Below, in pieces: positions 33,666-43,879 of a stretch of DNA of 46,315 bases. The DNA comes from Clostridia bacterium (GTDB lineage: Bacteria > Bacillota > Clostridia > Oscillospirales > Acutalibacteraceae): contig JAFVEY010000063.1 in assembly GCA_017475765.1 (NCBI GenBank), positions 1 to 46,315 on the forward strand, read 5' to 3'. The notes beneath the pieces were generated by a model that ran no database searches, was not told the origin of the DNA, and was given only the letters and a program-made list of their open reading frames with translations. Position numbers and translations under genes: made by a program. Numbering within the stretch: the stretch's first letter is position 1; the number at the start of each line of letters is the position of its first letter.

Positions 33666-35114
33666 TCAGCTTGTCAGACGGTAGTAAAGCTCTTCATATT
33701 TCTTTGCGGAACGAGCCCATGAATAATCCATCTGCATACCACGCTGTGCAATTTCATTCCAGCGGTCATGCTGTGTGAAGTATACCGTTTTTGCATAGTT
33801 GATGGAGTCAAGCATTTCATCTGCATTATAATTTGAAAATGAGAAGCCTGTGCCGGTATTGTCATACCAGTTATACGGCTGAACAGTATCTCTCAGACCG
33901 CCTGTTTCACGAACGATCGGAACAGTACCGTAACGGAGAGAAATCAGCTGCGTCAGACCGCACGGCTCAAAGCGTGAGGGCATGAGCATAGCGTCTGCTG
34001 CCGCATAGAGCTTATGCGCCCTGTTATCCGAATAATAAATATTGGCAGAAACTCTTTCAGGATATTTATACTGATAATATTTGAAAGTATTTTCATACTG
34101 CGGCTCACCCGTTCCGATAACGACAAACTGTGTATGCTCATCCGTAATGCGCTCGATCGTATAATTCACCAGATCAAGACCCTTCTGATCGGTAAGACGG
34201 GAAATGATAGCGATCATAAATTTATTGTCATCAACAGGCAGACCAAGCTCCTGCTGAAGTCCTCTCTTGTTGAGAACCTTCTTTTCGGGCATAGTCTCGG
34301 CATTATAATGCTCATAAATCTGAATATCATGCTCAGGATTATAGACATTATAATCAATACCGTTAACAATACCGCAGAGAGCATAATTTTTATGACGCAT
34401 AAGACCGTCCAGACCCTCGCCGTAGTAAGGCATCTGAATTTCACCTGCATAGGTGTCACTTACCGTTGTCACATAGTCAGAGAAAACGATACCGACCTTC
34501 AGCATATTTCCGTCCTTGTAATATTCCATATTCTGTGGGGAAAATACATATTCGGGGAATGCGGTCAGATAGCGGAAGAGTTTCAGATCCCAGATTCCCT
34601 GGAATTTAAGATTATGGATTGTCATGATCGTTTTGATATTCCAGAAGAAGCCATTATCCTTGAACAGCGTTCTGAGAAATACGGGAACGAGAGATGCCTG
34701 CCAGTCATGGCAATGGATAATATCGGGATGAAAATCAATTACCGGCAGAATAGCAAGTGCAGCCTTACTGAAATAGGTAAATTTTTCGATATCCCATTTC
34801 ATATTGCCGTAGGGACTGTCACCGCCGAAATACTGTTCATTATCAATAAAGTAATATTTAATACCCTCATGCTCATACATCATTATGCCGACATACTTAT
34901 GCTCCTGAATATGACCGAGATCCATATAGAAGCTGGTCACATACTGGAAATGCTGCCTGTATTCCCACGGAATACACATATATTTCGGAACAACCACTCT
35001 TACATCGAACTCATCCTTGTTAATCATCTTAGGAAGCGCACCCACAACATCAGCCAGACCGCCGGTCTTGACGAAGGGGTAACATTCTGATGCTACAAAA
35101 AGTATATTTCTCAT
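33666..35114 (-). CDS. glgA: Glycogen synthase, ADP-glucose type
   Basis: 482 residues, GT5 family, which extends alpha-1,4-glucan from ADP-glucose. The N-terminal substrate loop KTGGLADVVGALP is intact; PFVKTGGL begins at residue 13. HNLKFQGIWDLKLFRYL, GIDYNVYNPEHD, ISRLTDQKGLDLV and PSRFEPCGLTQLISLRYGTVPIVRETGGLRDTV are family blocks; the last holds the nucleotide-sugar binding Glu. It stands alone, not with glgC, glgB or glgP. The ATG follows a GGAGG. Supports storage-polysaccharide synthesis. Confidence 0.96.
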   Translation of the reverse strand: MRNILFVASECYPFVKTGGLADVVGALPKMINKDEFDVRVVVPKYMCIPWEYRQHFQYVTSFYMDLGHIQEHKYVGIMMYEHEGIKYYFIDNEQYFGGDSPYGNMKWDIEKFTYFSKAALAILPVIDFHPDIIHCHDWQASLVPVFLRTLFKDNGFFWNIKTIMTIHNLKFQGIWDLKLFRYLTAFPEYVFSPQNMEYYKDGNMLKVGIVFSDYVTTVSDTYAGEIQMPYYGEGLDGLMRHKNYALCGIVNGIDYNVYNPEHDIQIYEHYNAETMPEKKVLNKRGLQQELGLPVDDNKFMIAIISRLTDQKGLDLVNYTIERITDEHTQFVVIGTGEPQYENTFKYYQYKYPERVSANIYYSDNRAHKLYAAADAMLMPSRFEPCGLTQLISLRYGTVPIVRETGGLRDTVQPYNWYDNTGTGFSFSNYNADEMLDSINYAKTVYFTQHDRWNEIAQRGMQMDYSWARSAKKYEELYYRLTS

Positions 35115-35298
35115 ATTTTTCCTCCTGCTTTCAAATTTATTTTATATAACCAATTAAAATACTGCTATAATATAATTATAATGCAAGTTGTTAAAATTTT
35201 CAATACATATTTTTCTTTCTTTTCGATTTTTTTGTGTATTTTAATGCAATAATTAAAACATCAGGCAATACATCCTTTTTTATCGTAATACTAATAAA

Positions 35299-35325
35299 GA
35301 GCCGCACATCCGAAATGTACGGCTC
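35299..35325 (-). terminator. Terminator after the DUF4854-like lipoprotein gene
   Basis: GAGCCG-ACAT pairs with ATGT-CGGCTC (35299-35309, 35315-35325) with one C-A mismatch; minus-strand exit TTTATTAG. The remaining gap 35115-35298 is AT-rich and holds only promoter-like sequences for glgA. Confidence 0.7.
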
Positions 35326-35347
35326 AGTCTGTTATATTTTGCTTTTA

Positions 35348-36331
35348 TCACTCATCATCCGGGAAGAATTCCTTTTCACCGATAAGATTTCCATCCTTAT
35401 CACGGTATCTTGTAATGACTGAAATACCGGTAAGACCTGTTTCATCCTCAATAGACTTAGCTACATATGCCATTGTTGTGGATAGCGAGTCCATACTTTT
35501 TACAACAGCGGACTTCTGCGCTTCTGTGATATCAATTGTATACCGATAATCATAAACAAACTTTGTGCCGTCCTCGGAATAATAGGTCATATCAAGACCA
35601 TTGGATTTTACTGTTTCCATTGCGGACTCCATCTGAGCCTGCACTCTCGGATCGTTGATATAGTCGTCAAGGTTTGCAAACTCGCCCACAGGAGTCAGAC
35701 CGCTTGTCTGAACCGGATTGCTGCTTTCTTCAGGCTCGCTGCTTTCTTCGGCAGGAACAAAATATTTATCATAAGTCTTTTCAAAAACATCAGAACCGTC
35801 AGCGTTAAGATATACCACCTTTACAGTAATATTCTCTGTTGTCGTAAGTTCTTCCGCACCTTCAATAAACGAAACAAATTGTGTACCTGCAACATCGGTT
35901 GCCTTCTCCAGAGTGGTAAGGTCAGAAGAAATGATTGTTTGCTGTTCATTGAACCTCATGGTGATCAGCAGAGTCGAATCTCCTTCAATTGTGATTTCAC
36001 ACTTTAAAGCAGGATTGCTTGCTGTCAGCTGTTCCTGAAGCTCATTCAGTTTATCTCTGAATTGTGGTTCGCTGAAAAGCTCTGCAAATGTCATCTTTTC
36101 CTCATCTGAAGATTCTTCCTCTGACGACTCCGCCTCTGAGCTTTCTTCCATGCTTTCCTCATCCTGACTGCTCTGTTCATCCTTTGATTCATCCGCCTGA
36201 GACTGCTGTGCAGACACGGAAGAGCCGGCAGACGACTGAGAACCTTCGCTGCTATTGCTGCAAGCTGCAGCTGAGAAAGCCATCACAGCCATTGCTGCAA
36301 AAATCGCCAGAAATTTAAATGCCTTCTTCAT
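35348..36331 (-). CDS. Lipoprotein with two DUF4854-like repeats
   Basis: 327 residues. The N-terminus (KKAFKFLAIFAAMAVMAFSAAAC24) is a lipoprotein signal, followed by a Ser/Glu/Gln low-complexity linker (~25-79). Two related domains follow: residues ~80-190 and ~215-325. Each starts with a helical region, then a strand pair (LLITMRF / FVYDYRY), a second helix, and a closing strand with NADGSDVFEKTY / KDGNLIGEKEF. The alignment of the two is visible by eye, so an internal duplication is likely. The DUF4854 name is from memory. Function unknown; surface location is clear. AGGAGG ribosome site, own promoter and terminator. Confidence 0.7.
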   Translation of the reverse strand: MKKAFKFLAIFAAMAVMAFSAAACSNSSEGSQSSAGSSVSAQQSQADESKDEQSSQDEESMEESSEAESSEEESSDEEKMTFAELFSEPQFRDKLNELQEQLTASNPALKCEITIEGDSTLLITMRFNEQQTIISSDLTTLEKATDVAGTQFVSFIEGAEELTTTENITVKVVYLNADGSDVFEKTYDKYFVPAEESSEPEESSNPVQTSGLTPVGEFANLDDYINDPRVQAQMESAMETVKSNGLDMTYYSEDGTKFVYDYRYTIDITEAQKSAVVKSMDSLSTTMAYVAKSIEDETGLTGISVITRYRDKDGNLIGEKEFFPDDE

Positions 36332-36387
36332 AGTTTTTACCTCCTGAAATGCAACAAAAATTGATAAAGATTAATATTGCTGACACT

Positions 36388-36416
36388 ATTATATAATTTA
36401 CCGGCATAAATATCAA
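36388..36416 (-). promoter_or_regulatory. Sigma-A promoter of the lipoprotein gene
   Basis: Minus strand TTGATA (36416-36411), 17 bases, TATAAT (36393-36388). Confidence 0.7.
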
Positions 36417-36520
36417 GAACGCATTGATTTCAAAAAATTAGAAAATAAATCCATAAATCAGCCAAAAATATACAATTTAGCTACATCCGTCCATTTCATT
36501 CTCAGCCGGACTTCATTTAA

Positions 36521-36712
36521 TCATTTCAGCTTGCCTTTTTTGTCAAAATATTCATAATCGGCAGGATCTATATGTTCGTCCTTTGTCAGATTATTTTCGC
36601 TGTTTTTAAAAAGTCCGCTTCCCAGCGTATAGCTTTGATCCGCATTCCTGAGCGCATATCCGATGATTGCGGCTATCACCGCAACGGCAGCCGCCAATCC
36701 CAGCCATTCCAT
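36521..36712 (-). CDS. Small single-TM membrane protein
   Basis: 63 residues. One N-terminal membrane helix (WLGLAAAVAVIAAIIGYAL) is followed by a polar tail (FKNSENNLTKDEHIDPADYEYFDKKGKLK). The start at 36712 follows GGAGG by seven bases; the frame is open from 36745 without a ribosome site. It lies 54 bases after adenine deaminase on the same strand and may share its transcript. I do not recognise the family. Confidence 0.6.
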   Translation of the reverse strand: MEWLGLAAAVAVIAAIIGYALRNADQSYTLGSGLFKNSENNLTKDEHIDPADYEYFDKKGKLK

Positions 36713-36766
36713 AAAACTACCTCCATTATTGATTTTTAATACCATACTCTTTCTGTATTTTAACCA

Positions 36767-38452
36767 TCATTCTATCAATTCAAACCTTTCTGCATCAAAA
36801 AGTCCGCAGTCAGTAATTCTTATTTCCGGTATCACGGGCAATGACATAAAGGAAAGTGTGATAAACGGGTCGATATTCTGATTGACACCCATTGTATAAG
36901 CCTTCTCAATCACAGCTTCAAGCTCCGGGATAAATTCCTCAGCACTTTTCAGGCTCATAAGGCCACCAAGCGGCAGTGGAAGCTCTCCGACAGTTGTACC
37001 GTCCTCAATAATCACATAGCCTCCGCCTATCCGCTTCAGCTCATCAGCTGCTTTCAGCATATCGGCATCATTATCCCCTATGATGACAATATTATGACTG
37101 TCATGCGCAACGGTTGAAGCAACTGCACCATGCTTCAAACCGTAACCCGTTATATAAGCTGCTGCATGGAATCCTGCTGCATGATGCCGTTCAACAACGG
37201 CAATTTTTCGTACAGAACCGTCAGACAAGCCGCTTTTTATCTCTTCAACGGACATTTCTACTTTTTGGGTAACGATCTGATTTTCAACAATTCCGATAAC
37301 GCTGTATGTATCTTTTTCGGGGATAACAAAAGCATCTTGAGAAAGCGGAGCAAAATGAATCGGGCTGATAAGCCTTTCATCATAGTTTATTTCTCTGACC
37401 TCTCCCAGTTCGGATAAAGATTTTCCGTCTTTATATACCTCTGACACCTTCATTTCTTTAATATCGTCAAGAATGACCATATCGGCTTTATATCCGCAGG
37501 CTATGGCGCCTGTCTTTTTCAGTCCGTAGATTCTTGCAGCGTTGATCGTACCAATCTGTATTGCCTTTATCGGATCCAGTCCCAGTTCGATACTCTTTTT
37601 GATATTGTAACGGATGGTTCCCTCCCGACGTATATCTGCCAGATGTTTATCGTCCGTGCAAAAAGCAAGATGTGATGTGTCGATGCCGCTTTCAACAACG
37701 CCCCTTATGATATCCTCCAGATTTTTGCTGGCAGAGCCTTCACGAACAAGCACAGCCATTCCTGCCCTGAGCTTTTCGGCAGCTTCTTTATATGAAATGC
37801 TTTCATGATCCGTATCGATTCCGGCGCTGACATAAGCATTCAGCTCATATCCCGACCCCAGCGGAAAATGACCGTCAATCACCTGATCGGAAAAAGCATA
37901 CAGCTTGTCAAGTACTGTCTTATCATGATTCAAAACGCCGACGCTGTTCATCATTTCTCCGAGTCCCAGAACATAAGGGTGATCCTTAAGGCTTGTAAGC
38001 TCCTCTGCATTCAGAACAGCACCCGAATGCTCAAACGGCGTGGACGGAACGCATGACGGCAGCATGACATAATAATTGATTTTTGACCTTTCCGCCGCCT
38101 TAAGAATTTCCGAAAGCGCCGTCAGACCTCCCACATTGGCAATTTCATGAGGATCGGTTACGATGGTTGTCGTTCCCCATTTCAGTTCCTCTTCCGCATA
38201 AACCTCCGGCGTCACCATAGAGGATTCCACATGAACATGAGCATTGATAAATCCCGGAACCACCAATTTCTGCTTCAGATCTTTTTCTGTTTTGCCGCTG
38301 TACTCCCCGATACCGACAATAATACCGTCCGTAACAGCAATATCTCCCTCCAGTATCTCGCCCGTGAATACATTTAAAATATTGGCATTTTTCAGCACCA
38401 GATCAGGTTTTTCCTTCATCATAGCCGCATTGATCAGTCTTTCCTTGTTCAT
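36767..38452 (-). CDS. ade: Adenine deaminase
   Basis: 561 residues, amidohydrolase superfamily. It converts adenine to hypoxanthine and ammonia in purine salvage. Metal-binding and active-site blocks are visible: GFINAHVHVESSMV, TTTIVTDPHEIANV, GLGEMMN, DGHFPLGSG, CTDDKH, and the C-terminal ADE-specific GLKHGAVASTVAHDSHN. Length matches the Ade (type 2) family. The ATG follows GAGGG. It is transcribed from a perfect consensus promoter divergent from ilvB. The leader is about 47 bases, too short for a purine riboswitch. Confidence 0.95.
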   Translation of the reverse strand: MNKERLINAAMMKEKPDLVLKNANILNVFTGEILEGDIAVTDGIIVGIGEYSGKTEKDLKQKLVVPGFINAHVHVESSMVTPEVYAEEELKWGTTTIVTDPHEIANVGGLTALSEILKAAERSKINYYVMLPSCVPSTPFEHSGAVLNAEELTSLKDHPYVLGLGEMMNSVGVLNHDKTVLDKLYAFSDQVIDGHFPLGSGYELNAYVSAGIDTDHESISYKEAAEKLRAGMAVLVREGSASKNLEDIIRGVVESGIDTSHLAFCTDDKHLADIRREGTIRYNIKKSIELGLDPIKAIQIGTINAARIYGLKKTGAIACGYKADMVILDDIKEMKVSEVYKDGKSLSELGEVREINYDERLISPIHFAPLSQDAFVIPEKDTYSVIGIVENQIVTQKVEMSVEEIKSGLSDGSVRKIAVVERHHAAGFHAAAYITGYGLKHGAVASTVAHDSHNIVIIGDNDADMLKAADELKRIGGGYVIIEDGTTVGELPLPLGGLMSLKSAEEFIPELEAVIEKAYTMGVNQNIDPFITLSFMSLPVIPEIRITDCGLFDAERFELIE

Positions 38453-38505
38453 TGTGCCATACCCTCGCTTTCTTGCAGCCTACACCGATAAATCTCAATA
38501 ATACC

Positions 38506-38534
38506 ATTATAAAGATAATGCTCAGGTATGTCAA
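38506..38534 (-). promoter_or_regulatory. Sigma-A promoter of ade
   Basis: Minus strand TTGACA (38534-38529), 17 bases, TATAAT (38511-38506). Perfect consensus. Confidence 0.8.
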
Positions 38535-38574
38535 GAAACTTAATCGAGAATCAATTTATTTAAAACATTACTCC

Positions 38575-38603
38575 TTGACACATTTTTGCGATAATGGTAT
38601 AAT
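38575..38603 (+). promoter_or_regulatory. Sigma-A promoter of ilvBNC
   Basis: TTGACA (38575-38580), 17 bases, TATAAT (38598-38603), with TGG before the -10 (extended -10). The leader is only about 23 bases. Confidence 0.85.
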
Positions 38604-38632
38604 AGTTGTTAATTGAATTTGGGAGGAATAAT

Positions 38633-40252
38633 ATGATCAGCGGTGCTGAAATCATGGTGAAATGTCTTCAGGAGGAGGGCGTTTCCATTGTGTTCGGATA
38701 TCCCGGAGCAGTAATTTGTCCGTTTTTTGACTATCTTTACCGCACCGATATCAAGGCTGTTCTTGTACGTCAGGAACAGAATGCCGCTCACAGCGCAAGC
38801 GGCTATGCCAGAGCCCTTTCCAAGGTGGGTGTCTGCGTTGCAACCTCAGGTCCCGGTGCGCTTAATCTTATCACAGGTATTGCAACAGCTTATATGGATT
38901 CTATTCCGCTGATCTGTATCACAGGACAGGTCAGAAGCGATGTACTCGGAAGAGATGTGTTTCAGGAAGCGGATATTACCGGTGCCTGTGAATCCTTTGT
39001 CAAGCACAGCTACCTTGTCAAAAATACGGCCGATCTTCCGAGAATATTCAAAGAGGCTTTCCATATAGCTTCAACCGGCAGACCCGGACCCGTGCTTATC
39101 GATGTTCCCGTGGACATTCAACAAGGGGAAATCGAGGAATTCGTTTATCCTGAAAAGATTAATATCATCGGCTACAAACCAAGTGTTCACGGTCATCCCA
39201 TGCAGATCAGAAGGGCGCTTGAAATGATATCGGAATCAAAACGTCCGGTAATATGTGCAGGCGGCGGTGTGCTGACATCGGGAGCAAAGCCCAAGCTGCG
39301 TGAATTCTCACAGAAAACCGGGATACCTGTTGTTACGACAATGATGGGAATCGGTGCCATGCCGACCGATGATCCCCTGTATGTCGGAATGCTCGGATCC
39401 CACGGCAAAAAAGAAGCAAATCTTGCCGTCCATCATTCCGATCTCGTCATTCTCTGCGGCGCAAGAGTGGGCGACAGAGCCGTTACCTCGCCCGATCAGG
39501 TGGTTGAACACGCAAATGTTATACATATTGACATAGACCCGGCGGAGATCGGCAAAAATATGAAAACCTCAATCCCGATTGTCGGCGATATGAAAAATGT
39601 ACTCGGTCAGATTCTTAAGGACATCAACTATACTGCGCCTGCCGAATGGAGAGAGCAGATCACCACATGGAAAGCGGAATTTTCAAAAGAGCCTGAACGG
39701 TTTGAAGGGTTTGTGGAACCTAAGAGTTTTGTAGCAAAGCTCTCCTCTATGCTCAAACCCAAGGCTATCATGTGTGCCGATGTCGGTCAGAATCAGATAT
39801 GGTGTGCCAATAATTACAGAATCAGGGACGGACGCTTTTTCACTTCAGGCGGAATGGGTACAATGGGATATTCCGTTCCTGCCGCTGTCGGTGCAAAGCT
39901 CGCAAGACCTAACCGGGATGTTGTCGCAGTATGCGGCGACGGCTCATTCCAGATGTCGCTGAATGAGCTTGCAACCATTGCTCAGCAAAATCTCAATATC
40001 AAGATTATTGTTATGAGAAATACTGTTCTCGGAATGGTACATGAGCTTCAGGACGTTCATTACGGAAGCAGATATTCGATAACGGAGCTTGATGATGTTC
40101 CGGATTTTGTCAGACTTGCTCAGGCTTACGGCATTGAAGCGGCTTATGCTTCCAGCAATGAAGAAGCTGAACAGTATGCAAAAGCCATGCTGAAAAGCGA
40201 CAAGCCGTTTGTCCTTGTATGCAATGTACATCCCAAAACCTCATCAAGATAA
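38633..40252 (+). CDS. ilvB: Acetolactate synthase large subunit
   Basis: 539 residues. It joins two pyruvates, or pyruvate and 2-oxobutyrate, using ThDP in valine, isoleucine and leucine synthesis. FGYPGAVICPFFDYL, the catalytic Glu in RQEQNAAHSASGYA, and the ThDP motif GDGSFQMSLNELATIAQQNLNIKIIVMRN are intact. The start at 38633 follows GGGAGG; the open frame from 38606 would overlap the promoter start site. First gene of ilvB-ilvN-ilvC. The biosynthetic, FAD-type enzyme is implied by the ilvN partner. Confidence 0.96.
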   Translation: MISGAEIMVKCLQEEGVSIVFGYPGAVICPFFDYLYRTDIKAVLVRQEQNAAHSASGYARALSKVGVCVATSGPGALNLITGIATAYMDSIPLICITGQVRSDVLGRDVFQEADITGACESFVKHSYLVKNTADLPRIFKEAFHIASTGRPGPVLIDVPVDIQQGEIEEFVYPEKINIIGYKPSVHGHPMQIRRALEMISESKRPVICAGGGVLTSGAKPKLREFSQKTGIPVVTTMMGIGAMPTDDPLYVGMLGSHGKKEANLAVHHSDLVILCGARVGDRAVTSPDQVVEHANVIHIDIDPAEIGKNMKTSIPIVGDMKNVLGQILKDINYTAPAEWREQITTWKAEFSKEPERFEGFVEPKSFVAKLSSMLKPKAIMCADVGQNQIWCANNYRIRDGRFFTSGGMGTMGYSVPAAVGAKLARPNRDVVAVCGDGSFQMSLNELATIAQQNLNIKIIVMRNTVLGMVHELQDVHYGSRYSITELDDVPDFVRLAQAYGIEAAYASSNEEAEQYAKAMLKSDKPFVLVCNVHPKTSSR

Positions 40253-40266
40253 GGAGGCGCCGAACA

Positions 40267-40758
40267 ATGAAATATACACTTTCGGTTTTGGTAGAAAATC
40301 ATCCCGGCGTTCTTTCAAAGGTTTCGGGACTGTTCTCACGCAGAGGCTTCAATATCGACAGTCTGGCGGTGGGCATTACCGAGGACAGCAGCATATCAAG
40401 AATGACGATCGTTGCCGATGGTGACGAATATATCGTTGAACAGCTTGAAAAGCAGCTCAATAAGGTTATTCCGGTCATAAAAGTAAGAACTTATGCCGAA
40501 GGAGAATATATCAGCAGAGAGCTTTCTCTCATTAAGGTCAACTGCCCGGCAAAGCAGCGGCTTGACATTATGAAAATTGCCGAGCTTATGGGCGCAAAAA
40601 TCGTTGATGTTTCTGTCAATACGATGACTCTGCAGTTTGCAGATACTCTCGAAAGGTTTGAAACACTTACGGATCTTCTTAAGCCGTATGGCATCCGTGA
40701 GATCGTCAGAACAGGTACTGTTGCAATCGAAAAGGATTCAAGTATCTCACGCAAATGA
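40267..40758 (+). CDS. ilvN: Acetolactate synthase regulatory subunit
   Basis: 163 residues. The N-terminal ACT domain (YTLSVLVENHPGVLSKVSGLFSRRGFNIDSLAVG) binds valine for feedback inhibition; the C-terminal half (RELSLIKVNCPAKQRLDIMKIAELMGAKIVDVS) contacts the catalytic subunit. The start at 40267 follows AAGGAGG, which overlaps the ilvB stop. Placed between ilvB and ilvC. Confidence 0.96.
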   Translation: MKYTLSVLVENHPGVLSKVSGLFSRRGFNIDSLAVGITEDSSISRMTIVADGDEYIVEQLEKQLNKVIPVIKVRTYAEGEYISRELSLIKVNCPAKQRLDIMKIAELMGAKIVDVSVNTMTLQFADTLERFETLTDLLKPYGIREIVRTGTVAIEKDSSISRK

Positions 40759-40810
40759 CGACCTAACAGATTTCATATATATTTATTTATTTTTATTGGA
40801 GGTTTTTTAA

Positions 40811-41821
<1,011 letters not shown>

Positions 41822-41846
41822 TTAACAGATACCAATACATAAAAGA

Positions 41847-41890
41847 AAAGACTGTCACACTACTGAAATAATCGTAGCGTGACAGTCTTT
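41847..41890. terminator. Bidirectional terminator between ilvC and the ABC module
   Basis: AAAGACTGTCACACTAC (41847-41863) pairs with 41874-41890 with one mismatch; exits are TTTTTATTTT on plus and CTTTTCTTTT on minus. Confidence 0.8.
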
Positions 41891-41927
41891 TTATTTTGAT
41901 TGCAGGATAAAAGCTGTTTGGGGCGAT

Positions 41928-42593
41928 TTATGAAAGCAATTTTCCGTCAGAGATTGTGATTTGTCTTTTGCATTGACCGGCAATACCCATGTCGTGAGTG
42001 ATGATGATAATTGTTTTGCCGTCTTCGTTCAGCTTTTTGAAAAGCTCCATAATTTCGGCGGAGGTTTTTGTATCGAGTGCGCCTGTCGGCTCATCAGCAA
42101 GAATAAATGACGGATTGTTGACAATCGCACGGGCAATTGCCACACGCTGTTTCTGACCACCTGATAGCTTGTTGACAGGCTTTTTCGCAAGCTCCTTGAT
42201 ACCCACTTTTTCTAGTGCGGAAAGAGCAAGAGCATTTGCGCTGCCTTTCTTTTTCTGTGCAAAGTAAAGAGGTATCTTTACATTTTCAAGTACGGTATAT
42301 TCTTCCACAAGAGCAAAATCCTGCATAACAATACCGACTTTTTCGTTTCGTATTGCAGCAAGTTTTTTGTCGCTGAGATTATGAACATCTATATCATCAA
42401 TCTTGTAGATACCCTTTTCAAAAGTATCAATACATCCGATAATATGCAGCAGCGTTGACTTGCCTGCACCGGATTTTCCGATAATGGCTACAAGCTCACC
42501 GTCATTGATTTGAAGAGAAATATCCTTTAATGCCGTAAAAGCGTTGGTTTTTTTATAATTGTATGTCTTGGTAAGATTTTCAATATTTATCAT
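41928..42593 (-). CDS. ABC transporter ATPase, MacB/LolD type
   Basis: 221 residues. Walker A GKSGAGKST (39-47), Q-loop VMQDFALVEEYTVLENV, signature LSGGQKQRV (143-151), Walker B FILADEPTGALD and switch His in IIITHD are all intact. The family works with FtsX-type permeases in mechanotransmission, lipoprotein release or peptide export and resistance. The start at 42593 follows AAAGGAG and overlaps the upstream permease stop region. Last gene of the module. Confidence 0.95.
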   Translation of the reverse strand: MINIENLTKTYNYKKTNAFTALKDISLQINDGELVAIIGKSGAGKSTLLHIIGCIDTFEKGIYKIDDIDVHNLSDKKLAAIRNEKVGIVMQDFALVEEYTVLENVKIPLYFAQKKKGSANALALSALEKVGIKELAKKPVNKLSGGQKQRVAIARAIVNNPSFILADEPTGALDTKTSAEIMELFKKLNEDGKTIIIITHDMGIAGQCKRQITISDGKLLS

Positions 42594-42595
42594 AT

Positions 42596-43879
42596 TCAAT
42601 TCTCCTTTATTGTTTCAACAGGCGACGAATTTTTTATAATGCTATGTGGAAGAATAATCGCAAGCAAATACATAACAACAATCTCAAAAATACTTACCAG
42701 CAAATTATTGAACGAATATACAGAACCGATCAAATAGTCCATATTAAGTATTTTCATTACAATAATACCAAGTATGGTGAGCGCTGCAGCCATAGCGAAA
42801 AGGATTGTAAGGTAAGCGAGGATGATCTTTGTACAGTCCTTCCAACGACAACCGCAAAGAAAGAAAATACCGAAATGTTTCTTCTGTCTTACGGTCGAAA
42901 TAGCAATCGAACCGATCAGTCCCGCCAGCACAACAACAGCCGCTGAAAGTACAATTGGCAGCATGTGTATATAAATATCATTCAGATATTTTTCACTTTG
43001 ATCTGCAATCGTCTGAAAGTTTTCTTCTCCGTATTGATCCCGGATATAACCGAACTTTTGCAAATATTCATTGTTTGTCTGAATTTCTTCTTTACTGAGA
43101 CCTTTTCCGTAAGAAACAAATATTGTACTTCCGGCAAAAATAAGCTGATTTTCCCCAAATAATTGCTGATCTATCAAAGCAAACGGTGCTCTCATACTAA
43201 TGTTACTATCAAAAGAATCATAAAAATCAAATATGCTCATTTTATCTTTCACAGTATTTTGAAAATCCACCGGCGGAATATAGGTATTGTTGGTGAGTAT
43301 TCCCACAACCTTGAGCTTTCCCAACCGAGTATCATATACTTTATTCAGAAGTGCATTTGTTCCTGCGGAAATGACAATTTCAATTTCACCATTTCCGTTT
43401 TTCTCGGAGGAAGCCCATCTTCCTGCGGCGAGAGGCATACGAAGCTTTTCAAATATCGAATGGTCAAGATAGTAGCAGGAAACAGTATGGTTAATATCTC
43501 CTTCCATTCCCGATACAAGTCCCCCTTCCCCATTGATAAGTGCAGTAGTGCCTGCATAGACTATCTTTGTATTTCCCTTCAAATTCTCTTTGAAAAGGTC
43601 AAACAACTCAGAATATTCAACAACTCCGTTATGTCTTTCTAAGATATTCTGAACAACCTCATCATCATTCATCTCCAATTCTTCTTGATTATCCAACATC
43701 AGCACAACACCATCATCTGACAGAAGTTCCCGATATGGTTCATAAAGCATTTCTTTACTGTTATAAGTAGCAACTACTGTATTGGTGAGCAAAAGCATGG
43801 CTGCAATTTCAACAATAATAAGAAGGTTGAACAGAAATTTGTTGACAATAATATCATAGGCTAATTTAAAATACCTCAT
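42596..43879 (-). CDS. FtsX-type ABC permease, second copy
   Basis: 427 residues. One N-terminal membrane helix (FLFNLLIIVEIAAMLLLTNTVVATY), a ~270-residue extracellular domain without Cys pairs, then three C-terminal helices (~310-425) with VRQKKHFGIFFLCGCRWKDC between the first two, the coupling region of MacB/FtsX permeases. The start overlaps the stop of the first permease (TAATG), so the genes are translationally coupled. It probably dimerises with that permease on the ATPase. Confidence 0.85.
   Translation of the reverse strand: MRYFKLAYDIIVNKFLFNLLIIVEIAAMLLLTNTVVATYNSKEMLYEPYRELLSDDGVVLMLDNQEELEMNDDEVVQNILERHNGVVEYSELFDLFKENLKGNTKIVYAGTTALINGEGGLVSGMEGDINHTVSCYYLDHSIFEKLRMPLAAGRWASSEKNGNGEIEIVISAGTNALLNKVYDTRLGKLKVVGILTNNTYIPPVDFQNTVKDKMSIFDFYDSFDSNISMRAPFALIDQQLFGENQLIFAGSTIFVSYGKGLSKEEIQTNNEYLQKFGYIRDQYGEENFQTIADQSEKYLNDIYIHMLPIVLSAAVVVLAGLIGSIAISTVRQKKHFGIFFLCGCRWKDCTKIILAYLTILFAMAAALTILGIIVMKILNMDYLIGSVYSFNNLLVSIFEIVVMYLLAIILPHSIIKNSSPVETIKEN

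Noticed and set aside
34014-35090. 358-codon open frame on the plus strand
   Set aside because: Antisense shadow of glgA; hydrophobic, low-information sequence with no family resemblance.
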